From NCBI RefSeq assembly GCF_029439455.1, contig NZ_JAQFVG010000303.1, forward strand, positions 1 through 42,564: 42,564 nt of DNA, given 5' to 3'. This DNA comes from Caballeronia sp. BR00000012568055. Lineage in GTDB: Bacteria > Pseudomonadota > Gammaproteobacteria > Burkholderiales > Burkholderiaceae. Position numbers and translations under genes: made by a program. A model generated the notes under the pieces. The model was not told the DNA's origin and did no database searches. It saw only the letters and a list, made by a program, of their open reading frames with translations. Below are positions 27,994 to 36,550 of the stretch, one piece after another (position 1 is the stretch's first letter; every line of letters starts with the position of its first letter).

Positions 27994-29010
27994 TCAGTCG
28001 ATATCCGGCACGCGCGCGAGACGGCGGCGCTGCCAGCCTTTTTCAACGAAATGCAGGTAGACGATGCCCGGCACGCCGAGCAACAACTCACGCGCGCGTT
28101 TGACGAGCGACAGCGCGAGCGCCGTTTCCGGCGGCAAACCGACCAGACGCGCCAGCAGCAGATAACCGCCTTCCTGCACGCCGAGCGAACCCGGAATGGC
28201 GAAGGCCGCGCCGCGAATGGCCTGGCCGAGACTTTCGAGCAAAAGCGCTTCGGTCCAGCCGACCGGATGGCCGAGCAGATCGAGCGCGAGCCACACTTCG
28301 CCCGTACCGATGATCCAGCCGAGCAGGCTCAGGCCGAAGCTCGCCGCAACCCTGCCGCGTTCACGATAGAGATCGTGGACGGCGGTATCGACGGCTTCGG
28401 CGCGGGTGACCAATGACGACCAATCACGCTTCTTGGAAAACCGCGCCGCGATACCCGATGCAAAGCGCATCGCGCGACCGAACAGGCCGCGCCGCTGCGC
28501 CAGATAGAAGCCGAAGATCATCACGCCGATCACGCCGACGACGCCCAGCACCGCGAACGACACGCTCGACGATGATCCGCCCGTCGCGTAGCCCGTCAGC
28601 AGCACCACGCCGATCAGCGCGAACAGCAATTGCGCGACGGTTTGCATCGTCGTGCTGATGGTGATGATGGCGGCGGCATCACGCGCACGCATGCCGCGTT
28701 GCGCGAGGTAGCGGACCATCAACATGGGACCGCCGATCTGACCGGCGGGCAACAGACTGTTCGCGGATTCGCCGGCCCAGCGCGCGAGCAAGGCGTCGCG
28801 CAGGGTGACGTCGCGTTCCTTGCGGCCGAAGAGAATGCTGATCGCGCCGGCATCGATAATCAGCGGCACCAGATGAAACACCGCGACCGCGACGAGTCCC
28901 CAGCCCGCAACCGCGAGCGTCGCGGCCACCGAGCCGAAACCTTGCCAGCCGAGCAGCGCGACAAACAACACCACGCCGACCGACAACAGAAAGGTGCCCG
29001 CGCGACTCAT
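27994..29010 (-). CDS. Flippase-like membrane protein (LPG-synthase transmembrane domain family)
   Basis: 338 residues from the ATG at 29010, which overlaps the stop of the oxygenase gene (ATGA). About eight hydrophobic helices and the conserved ARWAGESANSLLPAGQIGGPMLMVRYL segment and ESLGQAIRGAAFAIPGSLGVQEGGYLLL segment place it in the UPF0104/AglD/HpnL family. This is the membrane part of lysyl-phosphatidylglycerol synthase without the aminoacyl-transferase domain. Members are associated with lipid or hopanoid movement across membranes. In this operon it is a plausible exporter/flippase for the predicted phosphonolipid; that role is inferred from context only. Confidence 0.85.
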   Translation of the reverse strand: MSRAGTFLLSVGVVLFVALLGWQGFGSVAATLAVAGWGLVAVAVFHLVPLIIDAGAISILFGRKERDVTLRDALLARWAGESANSLLPAGQIGGPMLMVRYLAQRGMRARDAAAIITISTTMQTVAQLLFALIGVVLLTGYATGGSSSSVSFAVLGVVGVIGVMIFGFYLAQRRGLFGRAMRFASGIAARFSKKRDWSSLVTRAEAVDTAVHDLYRERGRVAASFGLSLLGWIIGTGEVWLALDLLGHPVGWTEALLLESLGQAIRGAAFAIPGSLGVQEGGYLLLARLVGLPPETALALSLVKRARELLLGVPGIVYLHFVEKGWQRRRLARVPDID

Positions 29011-29810
29011 GCCGGTCCGTTCTTGCCGCCCTTGCGGCGAAAGACCTGCCCGAAGCCGAAATACGCGATCGAATCCTTCATGTTCGAAATGAAGCGCTTG
29101 AACGGCTTCATATTCGGATTGGTCAAGTACTCGAAAGTCAGCGACACGCGCATCTCGTTCTCGCCGAGCGGCGAGACGCGATGCCGCAGCTTGTCGCCAT
29201 CGAACAGAACGAACGCGCCCGGCGGATATTGCACCGAACCCGGCTGATCCGGAATCTCGGGCGTGCGCGTGTGGAGTTCGTAGTCGAGCCTGCACGACGA
29301 GTTGTCGATCACGCCGAGCAGCAGCGTGTAGCGGCGGCCGTCGTAGTACGAAGTATCGTAATGCCAGCCGATGTGATCGCCCGGACGCGTGTAGAAGTAC
29401 AACGCGTAGGCGTGCGGATCGTCGGCGGGCGAGACTTGCAGCGTGTCGCCCGTGACCGTTTCCAGAAACTTGATCAGCGCTTCCGACCGATACAGATCCG
29501 CGATGAACGGCGCCATCTTGTCCAGCGTATGGCGGCTGACGCTGCCGCCCGCTTTGTGCCCCGGCAGATAGTTGCGATTCACGGCGGGCGTGACATCGTT
29601 CACGGCGGCGACCAGACGTTCCGTAAAGTCACGCGGCAGGAAGTCTTCGATATACAGAAACGAACCCTGATTCTGATACTCGCTGCGCAAACCCGGCGTC
29701 TTGAACGACGCCAGCCGCGCCGACAAGGTCGAATCGATTTCGCGCGCCGACGGACGTTCGGTGCGCGCTTTCTGCCTGACCGGATTCAAGGGAATTGCCG
29801 TATCGCTCAT
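29007..29810 (-). CDS. 2-oxoglutarate/Fe(II)-dependent oxygenase
   Basis: 267 residues. The double-stranded beta-helix core carries the iron triad His150-x-Asp152 in GDHIGWHYDTSYYDGRRY and His210 in DGDKLRHRVSPL, with Arg221 eleven residues later as the likely 2-oxoglutarate anchor. It resembles the group that includes the BesD/HalD amino-acid halogenases, but the aspartate is present (halogenases have Gly/Ala there), so hydroxylation is predicted. It overlaps its neighbours on both sides by four bases, tying it to the phosphonate operon. A candidate reaction is hydroxylation of aminoethylphosphonate or of the finished lipid. The family does not fix the substrate. Confidence 0.85.
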   Translation of the reverse strand: MSDTAIPLNPVRQKARTERPSAREIDSTLSARLASFKTPGLRSEYQNQGSFLYIEDFLPRDFTERLVAAVNDVTPAVNRNYLPGHKAGGSVSRHTLDKMAPFIADLYRSEALIKFLETVTGDTLQVSPADDPHAYALYFYTRPGDHIGWHYDTSYYDGRRYTLLLGVIDNSSCRLDYELHTRTPEIPDQPGSVQYPPGAFVLFDGDKLRHRVSPLGENEMRVSLTFEYLTNPNMKPFKRFISNMKDSIAYFGFGQVFRRKGGKNGPA

Positions 29811-30505
29811 CTCACCGCCTGAAAGTCTTTGCCGTCCTTCGCACCCGATGCCCGAGCACGTTCTTGCATTCGCCGGCTCACGCGCTGATAGTCCACGATC
29901 ACATACGCCGCAAACAACGGCGCGCCGATGGCCGCAGCGAACAGGAACGGCGTCATGCCATTGAGCACGGTCACGAGCGGCAACAGATACAACACGTCTT
30001 CGGTTTCAAAACCGCCCACGGAAGCCTGCTTCGTTCCCGACTTGCCGACCATCGACTCGATACGCATGCGCAGGAAAAAGATCAGCGCCACCGCCACGCC
30101 CGCGATGCCGCCGAGCCATTGCGCAGACACGAACAGCGCCGGATGATGCACGCCCACATAAAAACCGATGCCCAGAAACAGCAAAACGGTCACGAGCGCA
30201 TCGCAGGCAAGATCGTATAAATGGCCGATCTTGCTCGACTGACCACTGATGCGCGCGAGTTCGCCATCAGTGTGATCGACGAAATTGGACAGCGCGATTA
30301 GCAGCGCGCCGAGCGAGCACAACCAGAACTGACCGAGCGACAAATAGTACGCGCCCGCCAGCCCGATCGCTAAACGCAGCGTAGTTAAATGATTCGGCGT
30401 AATGGGCGTCCCGAGCAGCGGTGTAACAAGGCGTCGGGCGAGCCGTGCGTCCCACGTAGTGGGCTCTGGAACGGCTTTAGGAAGGGGCGGACACGATTTT
30501 GTCAT
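29807..30505 (-). CDS. CDP-alcohol phosphatidyltransferase family protein
   Basis: 232 residues from the ATG at 30505 (an in-frame ATG at 30541 would add 12). About six hydrophobic helices. The signature D-G-x2-A-R-x8-G-x3-D-x3-D is perfect: D80, G81, A84, R85, G94, D98, D102. The family transfers a phospho-alcohol from a CDP/CMP-activated donor to a second alcohol (PgsA, PssA, Cls-like, inositol-phosphate synthases) in the inner membrane. As first gene of an operon that makes aminoethylphosphonate and carries a cytidylyltransferase, it most plausibly joins the phosphonate to diacylglycerol or a similar alcohol. No clear ribosome site precedes the ATG. Confidence 0.9.
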   Translation of the reverse strand: MTKSCPPLPKAVPEPTTWDARLARRLVTPLLGTPITPNHLTTLRLAIGLAGAYYLSLGQFWLCSLGALLIALSNFVDHTDGELARISGQSSKIGHLYDLACDALVTVLLFLGIGFYVGVHHPALFVSAQWLGGIAGVAVALIFFLRMRIESMVGKSGTKQASVGGFETEDVLYLLPLVTVLNGMTPFLFAAAIGAPLFAAYVIVDYQRVSRRMQERARASGAKDGKDFQAVR

Positions 30506-30640
30506 GACCGCGAATATAGCTCGATTCCGCAGACCCTGCATATATTGCGGATCGCCCTAAGAGACGATGAATTCCGCTTCAAACAAGCCTCAGCGCGCTT
30601 TTTGAAACATTGGTGAAGCGCGTTTGAAACGTCACATGAC

Positions 30641-30672
30641 GAAGGGCATCAGCAATATTTGCCGATGCCTTC
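30641..30672. repeat. Imperfect 30-base hairpin between the phosphonate operon and the DUF4136 gene
   Basis: GGCATC-A-GCAA pairs with TTGC-C-GATGCC around a short loop and is extended outward by GAAG/CTTC. There is no T run on either strand. It lies just downstream of the DUF4136 stop and could stabilise that mRNA's 3' end. Confidence 0.55.
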
Positions 30673-30690
30673 GCCATGACGTTTCTGCCC

Positions 30691-31392
30691 TCATTCGGCC
30701 TTGGCCGGAACCGGCGCGGACGATGCCGCTGTCTCGTTGCTGATACCGCCATTTTTATCGACGGGAATGGTGACGGTGCGCACCGTGCCGTTGCCGAGCG
30801 GGAAGTCGGCGAGCGCGCTGCGGGCGAGATAAGGCATCGCGCCGTAAAGCGAGGCGTCGTCGGTGGAGTTGACCGCGGTGACTTTGTAGACTTCGCGGCC
30901 CGTCGAACGGTCGGTCATGCGAATCTGCAACGCGTGGATATAGACCGGAAAGCTTTGATCGACGTAACCGGTCGGTCCCCACGGGCCGTAGCCGAAGCCG
31001 CCCCACGGTCCCCAGAATGGACGGCCGTACGGACCGTACATCGGCCACGGATCGTAATAGACCGGCTGACGCACCGTCATCAGATCGCCGCGCACGGAAT
31101 ACGCGAGCGAGACCTGATAACGCGCGCTCGCGTCCGGCACCTGTTTGAAGTTGTACTTCGACAGTTCCATTGCGACGAGCGTCTCGTACGTTGTCTGCTC
31201 GATGCTGTTGGACTGATCGCCATTGCGCTGGAAGGCGTAAGTGCGCGTGGCATCGCTGGCGGTGCCGTTCCAGTTGGAGAACGCGGTGACCTGTGTCTGC
31301 ACGTAGGTCGTGCAGCCCGCGAGCCACAACACGCAGAGCGCCATCGCGGCACGCGCGAGCCCACGCCAGTTGCTACCGATCGAAAACTTCAT
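30691..31392 (-). CDS. DUF4136-family lipoprotein
   Basis: 233 residues from the ATG at 31392, with GAGG seven bases upstream. The lipobox LAGC sits at about residues 23-26, so the protein should be lipidated and anchored to a membrane facing the periplasm. The DUF4136 domain follows (TYVQTQVTAFSNW, then RTYAFQR...YETLVAMELSKYNFKQVPDASARYQVSLAYSV). An unusual Gly/Pro/Trp/Tyr-rich loop lies at about 110-140 (YGPYGRPFWGPWGGFGYGPWG, split here by meaning not by domain). The C-terminal part continues the beta fold. Function unknown. Divergent from pepN. Confidence 0.85.
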   Translation of the reverse strand: MKFSIGSNWRGLARAAMALCVLWLAGCTTYVQTQVTAFSNWNGTASDATRTYAFQRNGDQSNSIEQTTYETLVAMELSKYNFKQVPDASARYQVSLAYSVRGDLMTVRQPVYYDPWPMYGPYGRPFWGPWGGFGYGPWGPTGYVDQSFPVYIHALQIRMTDRSTGREVYKVTAVNSTDDASLYGAMPYLARSALADFPLGNGTVRTVTIPVDKNGGISNETAASSAPVPAKAE

Positions 31393-31500
31393 GGTCTGCC
31401 TCACTTCTTCAAGCACCCTGCCCGGTTATGAATAGCGCCGCCGCGAACACGCGCGCCGACGTTCGATTATTGTGGGTTTGTCAGGCTTTGCGCCGCCCGA

Positions 31501-31528
31501 TTCACGATCTCCGGGCGGCTTGTACAAT
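31501..31528 (+). promoter_or_regulatory. Probable pepN promoter
   Basis: TTCACG (31501-31506), 16-base spacer, TACAAT (31523-31528). An inverted repeat CCGCCCG/CGGGCGG overlaps the -35 region (about 31492-31519) and might be an operator. Confidence 0.55.
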
Positions 31529-31610
31529 GATTCGACCAGCGTTGCGCGCTTTCGTGCGATCCACAAGCATCGCGCGGCCGGACCGCTCAATCCAACATCA
31601 TGATCTTGCC

Positions 31611-34322
31611 ATGACCAACAACACTGCATCCGTTGTGATCCGCCGCGAGGACTACACGCCGCCCGCGTTTCTGATCGAATCCGTCGCGCTGGAGTTCGAT
31701 CTCGTGCCGTCGCGCACGGTCGTGAAGAACACCATGCGCCTCTCGCGCAATCCGGCAGGCTCCGGCGAGCGCCTGGAATTGCTGGGCGAACAACTTGAGT
31801 TCGTCGGCACGTCGATCGATGGCGTGGCCTGTACGGACGTCCATGTGAGCGATAACGGACTGTCCATCGGGAATATTCCGGCGGGCGCGTTCGAACTGGT
31901 GATCGAAAGCGTCTGCAATCCGGCAGCGAACACGTCGCTTTCGGGACTGTATGTATCGAGTGGCAATTTCTTTACGCAGTGCGAGGCGGAAGGCTTTCGC
32001 CGCATCACGTATTTCCTCGATCGCCCGGATGTGATGTCCACGTATGTGGTTACGCTGCGTGCGGATAAGGACGCGTATCCGGTATTGCTGTCGAACGGCA
32101 ATCTGATCGACGAAGGCGATTTGCCGGATGGCCGTCACTTCGCCAAGTGGGAAGACCCGTTCAAGAAGCCGAGCTATCTGTTCGCGCTGGTCGCGGGCAA
32201 GCTCGTGCGGATCGAGGAAACCATCAAGTCCGGTTCCGGCAAGGACAAGCTGCTGCAAGTCTGGGTCGAACCGCACGATCTCGACAAGACACAACACGCG
32301 ATGGACTCGCTCATCAACTCCATTCGCTGGGACGAAAAGCGCTTCGGGCTGGAACTGGATCTGGACCGCTTCATGATCGTCGCGGTGAGCGACTTCAACA
32401 TGGGCGCGATGGAGAACAAGGGCCTCAATATCTTCAATACGAAGTACGTGCTGGCCAATCCGGAAACGGCGACCGACATCGACTTTTCGAATATCGAAGC
32501 GGTGGTCGGCCACGAGTATTTCCATAACTGGACCGGCAATCGCGTGACTTGCCGCGACTGGTTCCAGTTGAGCCTGAAAGAAGGCCTGACCGTGTTCCGC
32601 GATCAGGAATTTTCCGCCGATATGGCCGCAGGCGATGTCGAAAGCGCCGCGAGCGCCGCCGCGCGCGCAACCAAGCGGATCGAAGACGTGCGCGTGCTGC
32701 GTCAGATGCAGTTCGCCGAAGACGCGGGTCCGATGGCGCATCCGGTGCGCCCGGAAAGCTACGTCGAAATCAACAACTTCTACACGATGACCGTCTACGA
32801 GAAAGGCTCGGAAGTCGTGCGGATGTATCAGACGCTGTTCGGCCGCGACGGCTTCCGGCGCGGCATGGACCTGTACTTCAAGCGCCACGACGGCCAGGCC
32901 GTGACCTGCGACGACTTCCGCGCCGCCATGGCCGATGCCAACGATCGCGATCTCGCGCAATTCGAGCGCTGGTATAGCCAGGCGGGCACGCCGCGCGTAT
33001 CGGTGCGCGCAAAATACGATGCGGCATCGAAGCGCTACACGCTGACGCTCGCACAAGGCTACGGCGACGCCTCGGAAGCCGCGCGCGAAACGCAGAAAGG
33101 ACCGCTGCTGATTCCGTTCGCGGTCGGTCTGATCGGCGCGAACGGCGCGGATTTGCCGTTGCAACTGGAAGGCGAGAAAGAGCCGAACGGCACCACGCGC
33201 GTGCTCGAATTCACCGAGCAGGAACAGTCGTTCACTTTCGTCGATGTGAACGAAGCGCCGTTGCCGTCGCTGTTGCGCAATTTCTCGGCGCCGGTGATCG
33301 TCGAATTCGACTATACGAACGAACAACTCGCGTTCCTGCTCGCGCATGACAGCGATCCGTTCAATCGCTGGGAAGCGGGACAGCGTCTGGCCACGCGCGA
33401 GTTGCTCGCGCTCGCGGGCCGCGCCGCCAAGGGCGAAACACTGACGCTCGACGATGACATCATCGCCGCCTTCTCCCGCGTGCTCGACGACGCCACGCTC
33501 ACACCCGCCTTCCGCGAACTCGCGTTGATGCTGCCATCGGAAAGCTATCTGGCCGAGCAGATGTCGGTGTCCGATCCCGCCGCCGTGCACGCCGCACGCG
33601 TCTTTATGAGCCGCCAGCTCGCGTCGAAGCTGCGCGACAAGTGGCTCGCGCTGTACGAAGCGAATCGCACGCCGGGCGAATATCGCCCGACCGCCGACGA
33701 TGCAGGCAAGCGCGGCCTGAAGAACCTCGCCCTTTCCTACCTGAGCCAGACCGACGATCCGCGCGATGCCGTCAAGCTCGCGCAGGCGCAATACGATGCC
33801 GCCAACAATATGACCGATCGTTCGGCGGCGCTTGCCTCGTTGTTGCTCGCGAGCGCGACGAAGGGCGCGGATGCCACCGTCGCCGATGCCGCGCTCGACG
33901 ACTTCTATCGCCGGTTCGAGAAGGAGGCGCTGGTGATCGACAAGTGGTTCTCGCTGCAAGCGACGCAGCGCGGCGGTCCGGACAAGAAGGTAATCGACAG
34001 CGTGCGCAAGCTGATGCAGCATCAGGCGTTCACGCTGAAAAATCCGAATCGCGCGCGCTCGCTGATTTTCAGCTTCTGCAGTGGCAATCCCGCTCAGTTC
34101 CACGCCGCCGATGGTTCCGGCTACGCGTTCTGGGCCGAACAGGTGATCGCACTCGATGCGCTGAATCCGCAAGTCGCGGCGCGTCTGGCGCGTGGCCTCG
34201 AATTGTGGCGTCGATTCACGCCGCAGCTTCGCGAAAAGATGCACGCGGCACTGAGCGAAGTCGCATCGAAGGCAAAGTCGCGTGATGTGCGGGAGGTCGT
34301 GGAAAAAGCGCTGGCTGCCTAA
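31611..34322 (+). CDS. pepN: Aminopeptidase N
   Basis: 903 residues from the ATG at 31611, which matches the usual N-terminus; the frame is open 106 codons further upstream through the promoter region and that part is not conserved-looking. A zinc M1 metallopeptidase that removes N-terminal residues from peptides in the cytoplasm. GAMEN is at 265-269. The zinc motif HEYFH (301-305) has its third ligand E324 in LKEGLT. The YEKGSEVVRMYQ region carries the transition-state tyrosine. The C-terminal about 350 residues form the helical DUF3458-type domain typical of proteobacterial PepN (E. coli 870 residues). Confidence 0.96.
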   Translation: MTNNTASVVIRREDYTPPAFLIESVALEFDLVPSRTVVKNTMRLSRNPAGSGERLELLGEQLEFVGTSIDGVACTDVHVSDNGLSIGNIPAGAFELVIESVCNPAANTSLSGLYVSSGNFFTQCEAEGFRRITYFLDRPDVMSTYVVTLRADKDAYPVLLSNGNLIDEGDLPDGRHFAKWEDPFKKPSYLFALVAGKLVRIEETIKSGSGKDKLLQVWVEPHDLDKTQHAMDSLINSIRWDEKRFGLELDLDRFMIVAVSDFNMGAMENKGLNIFNTKYVLANPETATDIDFSNIEAVVGHEYFHNWTGNRVTCRDWFQLSLKEGLTVFRDQEFSADMAAGDVESAASAAARATKRIEDVRVLRQMQFAEDAGPMAHPVRPESYVEINNFYTMTVYEKGSEVVRMYQTLFGRDGFRRGMDLYFKRHDGQAVTCDDFRAAMADANDRDLAQFERWYSQAGTPRVSVRAKYDAASKRYTLTLAQGYGDASEAARETQKGPLLIPFAVGLIGANGADLPLQLEGEKEPNGTTRVLEFTEQEQSFTFVDVNEAPLPSLLRNFSAPVIVEFDYTNEQLAFLLAHDSDPFNRWEAGQRLATRELLALAGRAAKGETLTLDDDIIAAFSRVLDDATLTPAFRELALMLPSESYLAEQMSVSDPAAVHAARVFMSRQLASKLRDKWLALYEANRTPGEYRPTADDAGKRGLKNLALSYLSQTDDPRDAVKLAQAQYDAANNMTDRSAALASLLLASATKGADATVADAALDDFYRRFEKEALVIDKWFSLQATQRGGPDKKVIDSVRKLMQHQAFTLKNPNRARSLIFSFCSGNPAQFHAADGSGYAFWAEQVIALDALNPQVAARLARGLELWRRFTPQLREKMHAALSEVASKAKSRDVREVVEKALAA

Positions 34323-34343
34323 GCGTTGATTCGGCACGATTTT

Positions 34344-34378
34344 CGGCCGCCGCACTTAGCTAGTGCGGCGGCCGTTCT
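34344..34378 (+). terminator. GC-rich hairpin after pepN
   Basis: A perfect 12-bp stem CGGCCGCCGCAC/GTGCGGCGGCCG with a seven-base loop is followed by only TTCTC. Probably a terminator with a weak U tract. Confidence 0.7.
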
Positions 34379-34463
34379 CACTTATGGCGGACGCTGTCAC
34401 ATGGAGGCGTCAGGTCCAGCGGTTAGAATCGTGAATATTCGTCTAACGCTCACGGAGCCTCGC

Positions 34464-35483
34464 ATGTCCTCCATCTCAAGCCGCACTACGCTCACCAAGT
34501 ATCTGATCGAGCAGCAGCGCGAACACCAGAACCTGCCGGCCGATCTGCGCCTTCTGATCGAAGTTGTCGCGCGCGCGTGCAAGCAGATCAGCTACCACGT
34601 CAGCAAGGGCGCGTTGGGCGAAGCACTCGGCAGCGCGGGCAGCGAAAACGTACAAGGCGAAGTGCAGAAGAAGCTCGACGTGCTGTCGAACGAAATTCTG
34701 CTCGAAGCCAACGAATGGGGCGGCAACCTGGCCGCGATGGCATCGGAAGAAATGGAAAAGATTTTCCCGATTCCGAATCGCTATCCGAAGGGCAATTACC
34801 TGCTGACCTTCGATCCGCTCGATGGCTCGTCGAATATCGACGTGAATGTGTCGATCGGCACGATCTTTTCGGTGCTGCGCTGCCCGGACGGCGCGGAGCG
34901 GAGCGAACAGGCGTTTATGCAGCCCGGCTCGCAGCAGGTCGCGGCGGGCTACGCCGTGTACGGTCCGCAGACCGTGCTGGTGCTGACCACCGGCAACGGC
35001 GTGAACTGCTTCACGCTCGACCGCGAACTCGGCTCGTGGGTGCTGACCCAGCGCGATATGACGATTCCCGTCGAAACGCGCGAGTACGCGATCAATGCAT
35101 CGAACAGCCGTCACTGGTATGAGCCGGTGCAACGCTATGTCGGCGAACTGACCGACGGCAAGGACGGCGCGCGTAAGGAAGACTTCAATATGCGCTGGAT
35201 CGCGTCGATGGTCGCGGATGTGCATCGGATTCTCAGCCGCGGCGGCATTTTCATGTACCCCGCCGATAAGCGCGATCCGTCCAAGCCCGGCAAACTGCGC
35301 CTGATGTACGAAGCAAACCCGATGGCGTTTATCGTCGAACAGGCGGGCGGCGCGGCAACCAACGGCGAGCAACGCATTCTCGATATCCAGCCGACGAGCC
35401 TTCATCAACGCGTGCCCGTGTTCCTTGGTTCGAAAAATGAGGTGGATCGTGTGACTCGTTACCACCTTGAGAAGAAAATTTGA
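34464..35483 (+). CDS. fbp: Class I fructose-1,6-bisphosphatase
   Basis: 339 residues from the ATG at 34464, with GGAG six bases upstream; the open frame extends 46 codons further without support. Hydrolyses fructose 1,6-bisphosphate to fructose 6-phosphate in gluconeogenesis, Mg-dependent. The metal site [20 protein letters not shown] at about 112-131 is the class I signature, and [13 protein letters not shown] plus [10 protein letters not shown] near the C-terminus are equally diagnostic. Length matches E. coli Fbp (332). Stands alone between the pepN hairpin and tRNA-Thr. Confidence 0.97.
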   Translation: MSSISSRTTLTKYLIEQQREHQNLPADLRLLIEVVARACKQISYHVSKGALGEALGSAGSENVQGEVQKKLDVLSNEILLEANEWGGNLAAMASEEMEKIFPIPNRYPKGNYLLTFDPLDGSSNIDVNVSIGTIFSVLRCPDGAERSEQAFMQPGSQQVAAGYAVYGPQTVLVLTTGNGVNCFTLDRELGSWVLTQRDMTIPVETREYAINASNSRHWYEPVQRYVGELTDGKDGARKEDFNMRWIASMVADVHRILSRGGIFMYPADKRDPSKPGKLRLMYEANPMAFIVEQAGGAATNGEQRILDIQPTSLHQRVPVFLGSKNEVDRVTRYHLEKKI

Positions 35484-35492
35484 TTCAGGGGC

Positions 35493-35522
35493 TTGCGGAA
35501 TCGAGAAAGCTGTCGCTATAAT
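35493..35522 (+). promoter_or_regulatory. Promoter of tRNA-Thr
   Basis: TTGCGG (35493-35498), 18-base spacer, perfect TATAAT (35517-35522). Start predicted near 35529, eight bases before the mature tRNA. Confidence 0.85.
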
Positions 35523-35536
35523 CTCATTTCTCTGAT

Positions 35537-35612
35537 GCCGGAATAGCTCAGACGGTAGAGCAGCGCATTCGTAATGCGAAGGTCGGGGGTTCGATTCCTC
35601 TTTCCGGCACCA
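35537..35612 (+). tRNA. tRNA-Thr (anticodon CGT)
   Basis: 76 nt including an encoded CCA. The acceptor stem GCCGGAA pairs with TTCCGGC. The anticodon loop TTCGTAA presents CGT, reading ACG codons. The T arm contains GGTTCGATTCC. Confidence 0.96.
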
Positions 35613-35630
35613 AACAAGATTCAACCGCAT

Positions 35631-35673
35631 CAAAGCAAAAAGCCCAGTCCTCGTGACTGGGCTTTTTGCTTTG
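35631..35673 (+). terminator. Long intrinsic terminator after tRNA-Thr
   Basis: Perfect 19-bp stem (35631-35649 with 35655-35673) and a five-base loop. The distal stem is A/T-rich, so the T run lies inside the stem. Confidence 0.9.
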
Positions 35674-36220
35674 CGCAATGACATTTGCAAGATCGATTGC
35701 CAGGCAAACGAGCATTTGCCCACGCGCAACTGTGATGCGCGAATCGCTTTGCCTTGCGTGTCTCTTTTAAATCACGGTCAGTGATTTCACCTTTCCCCGT
35801 CGTGCTTAATCGATTGACGCCATATGTGCGCTTTCGTACAACAACGAACCATTTTCCGCTCTGCACCATCAAGCGTCAACGCGTGTTTCCCGGTATCGTT
35901 ATATCCATAGAGGAAAGGCTACATTATTAGTGCGCGATGAGGCCATTGTCGCCGACCCGCGCCCCGCATGGCTTCCGGCTTCACGAGCTTTGCACCCGGA
36001 AATAAGTAGCTTTTGCGGCGGATTCAATCGAGATCGGTCACAAGTTACCGTTTGGATCACGAACGATCATGCGGTGTAAGTGCCAACTCAAGTTAGCGCC
36101 TCAAAATCCGATAAATCGAATTAACTGAAGACGCATTACTGATTTACAGCCGGATGTGGCAGCGCAAAAGCGGCATCGGCTATTTGCAGGCGGTATCTGT
36201 TGTTGTTATCGAGGAGAGAA
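35674..36220. other. 547-base gap after the tRNA-Thr terminator
   Basis: Visibly lower GC than the flanks. One perfect 7-bp hairpin AAATCAC/GTGATTT (35769-35787). An 80-codon minus-strand frame runs through the tRNA terminator and is not credible. A GAGGAGAG ribosome site ends the gap before the small gene at 36221. Confidence 0.5.
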
Positions 36221-36373
36221 ATGATGGACGCGAAACCGACGAAAATCCCGACGCCCGACACGGTGCAATGCCCCGATGCGGACCCGACGGCGGTCGAGTT
36301 TCTGGCGACCGAGTTGCCCGAGCACGTGCGCGCGTTCTTTGACGAACAGCGCAAAGCGGCAACGTCCAAATAA
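36221..36373 (+). CDS. Small acidic hypothetical protein (50 residues)
   Basis: 50 residues starting MMDAKPTKIPTPDTVQ; the second ATG at 36224 is an equally good start. GAGGAGAG lies just upstream with suitable spacing. The C-terminal half (AVEFLATELPEHVRAFFDEQR) should form an amphipathic helix. One cysteine at about 17. I recognise no family. No signal peptide. It is about 180 bases upstream of the chorismate mutase gene in the same direction, with a hairpin GAGCGGC/GCCGCTC (36498-36519) between them. Confidence 0.6.
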   Translation: MMDAKPTKIPTPDTVQCPDADPTAVEFLATELPEHVRAFFDEQRKAATSK

Positions 36374-36550
36374 GGCGGACGCGCTGAACATTCCCGCCGC
36401 CGTCGTGATGACGACGCCCGGTGCGTATGGGCCGATTTTTGGCTCGCGTATGGCTCACGCCAGGGAAACACACGCCCTTCTTTCCTGACCTCTTTCGAGC
36501 GGCCTTTCGATGCCGCTCGTCTCTCGTTTCCGCTTTCCTCCTCTCTTCCG

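Noticed and set aside
30506..30545. Leaderless promoter for the phosphonate operon (TATATT seven bases before the ATG)
   Set aside because: No acceptable -35 hexamer at 16-18 bases. Several other A/T-rich boxes upstream are equally possible, so I do not call a promoter.
31587..34355. 922-codon minus-strand frame opposite pepN
   Set aside because: Antisense shadow. PepN motifs (GAMEN, HEYFH) are on the plus strand; the shadow has no recognisable domain.
35630..35872. 80-codon minus-strand frame after tRNA-Thr
   Set aside because: It ends inside the tRNA terminator and shows no family resemblance.
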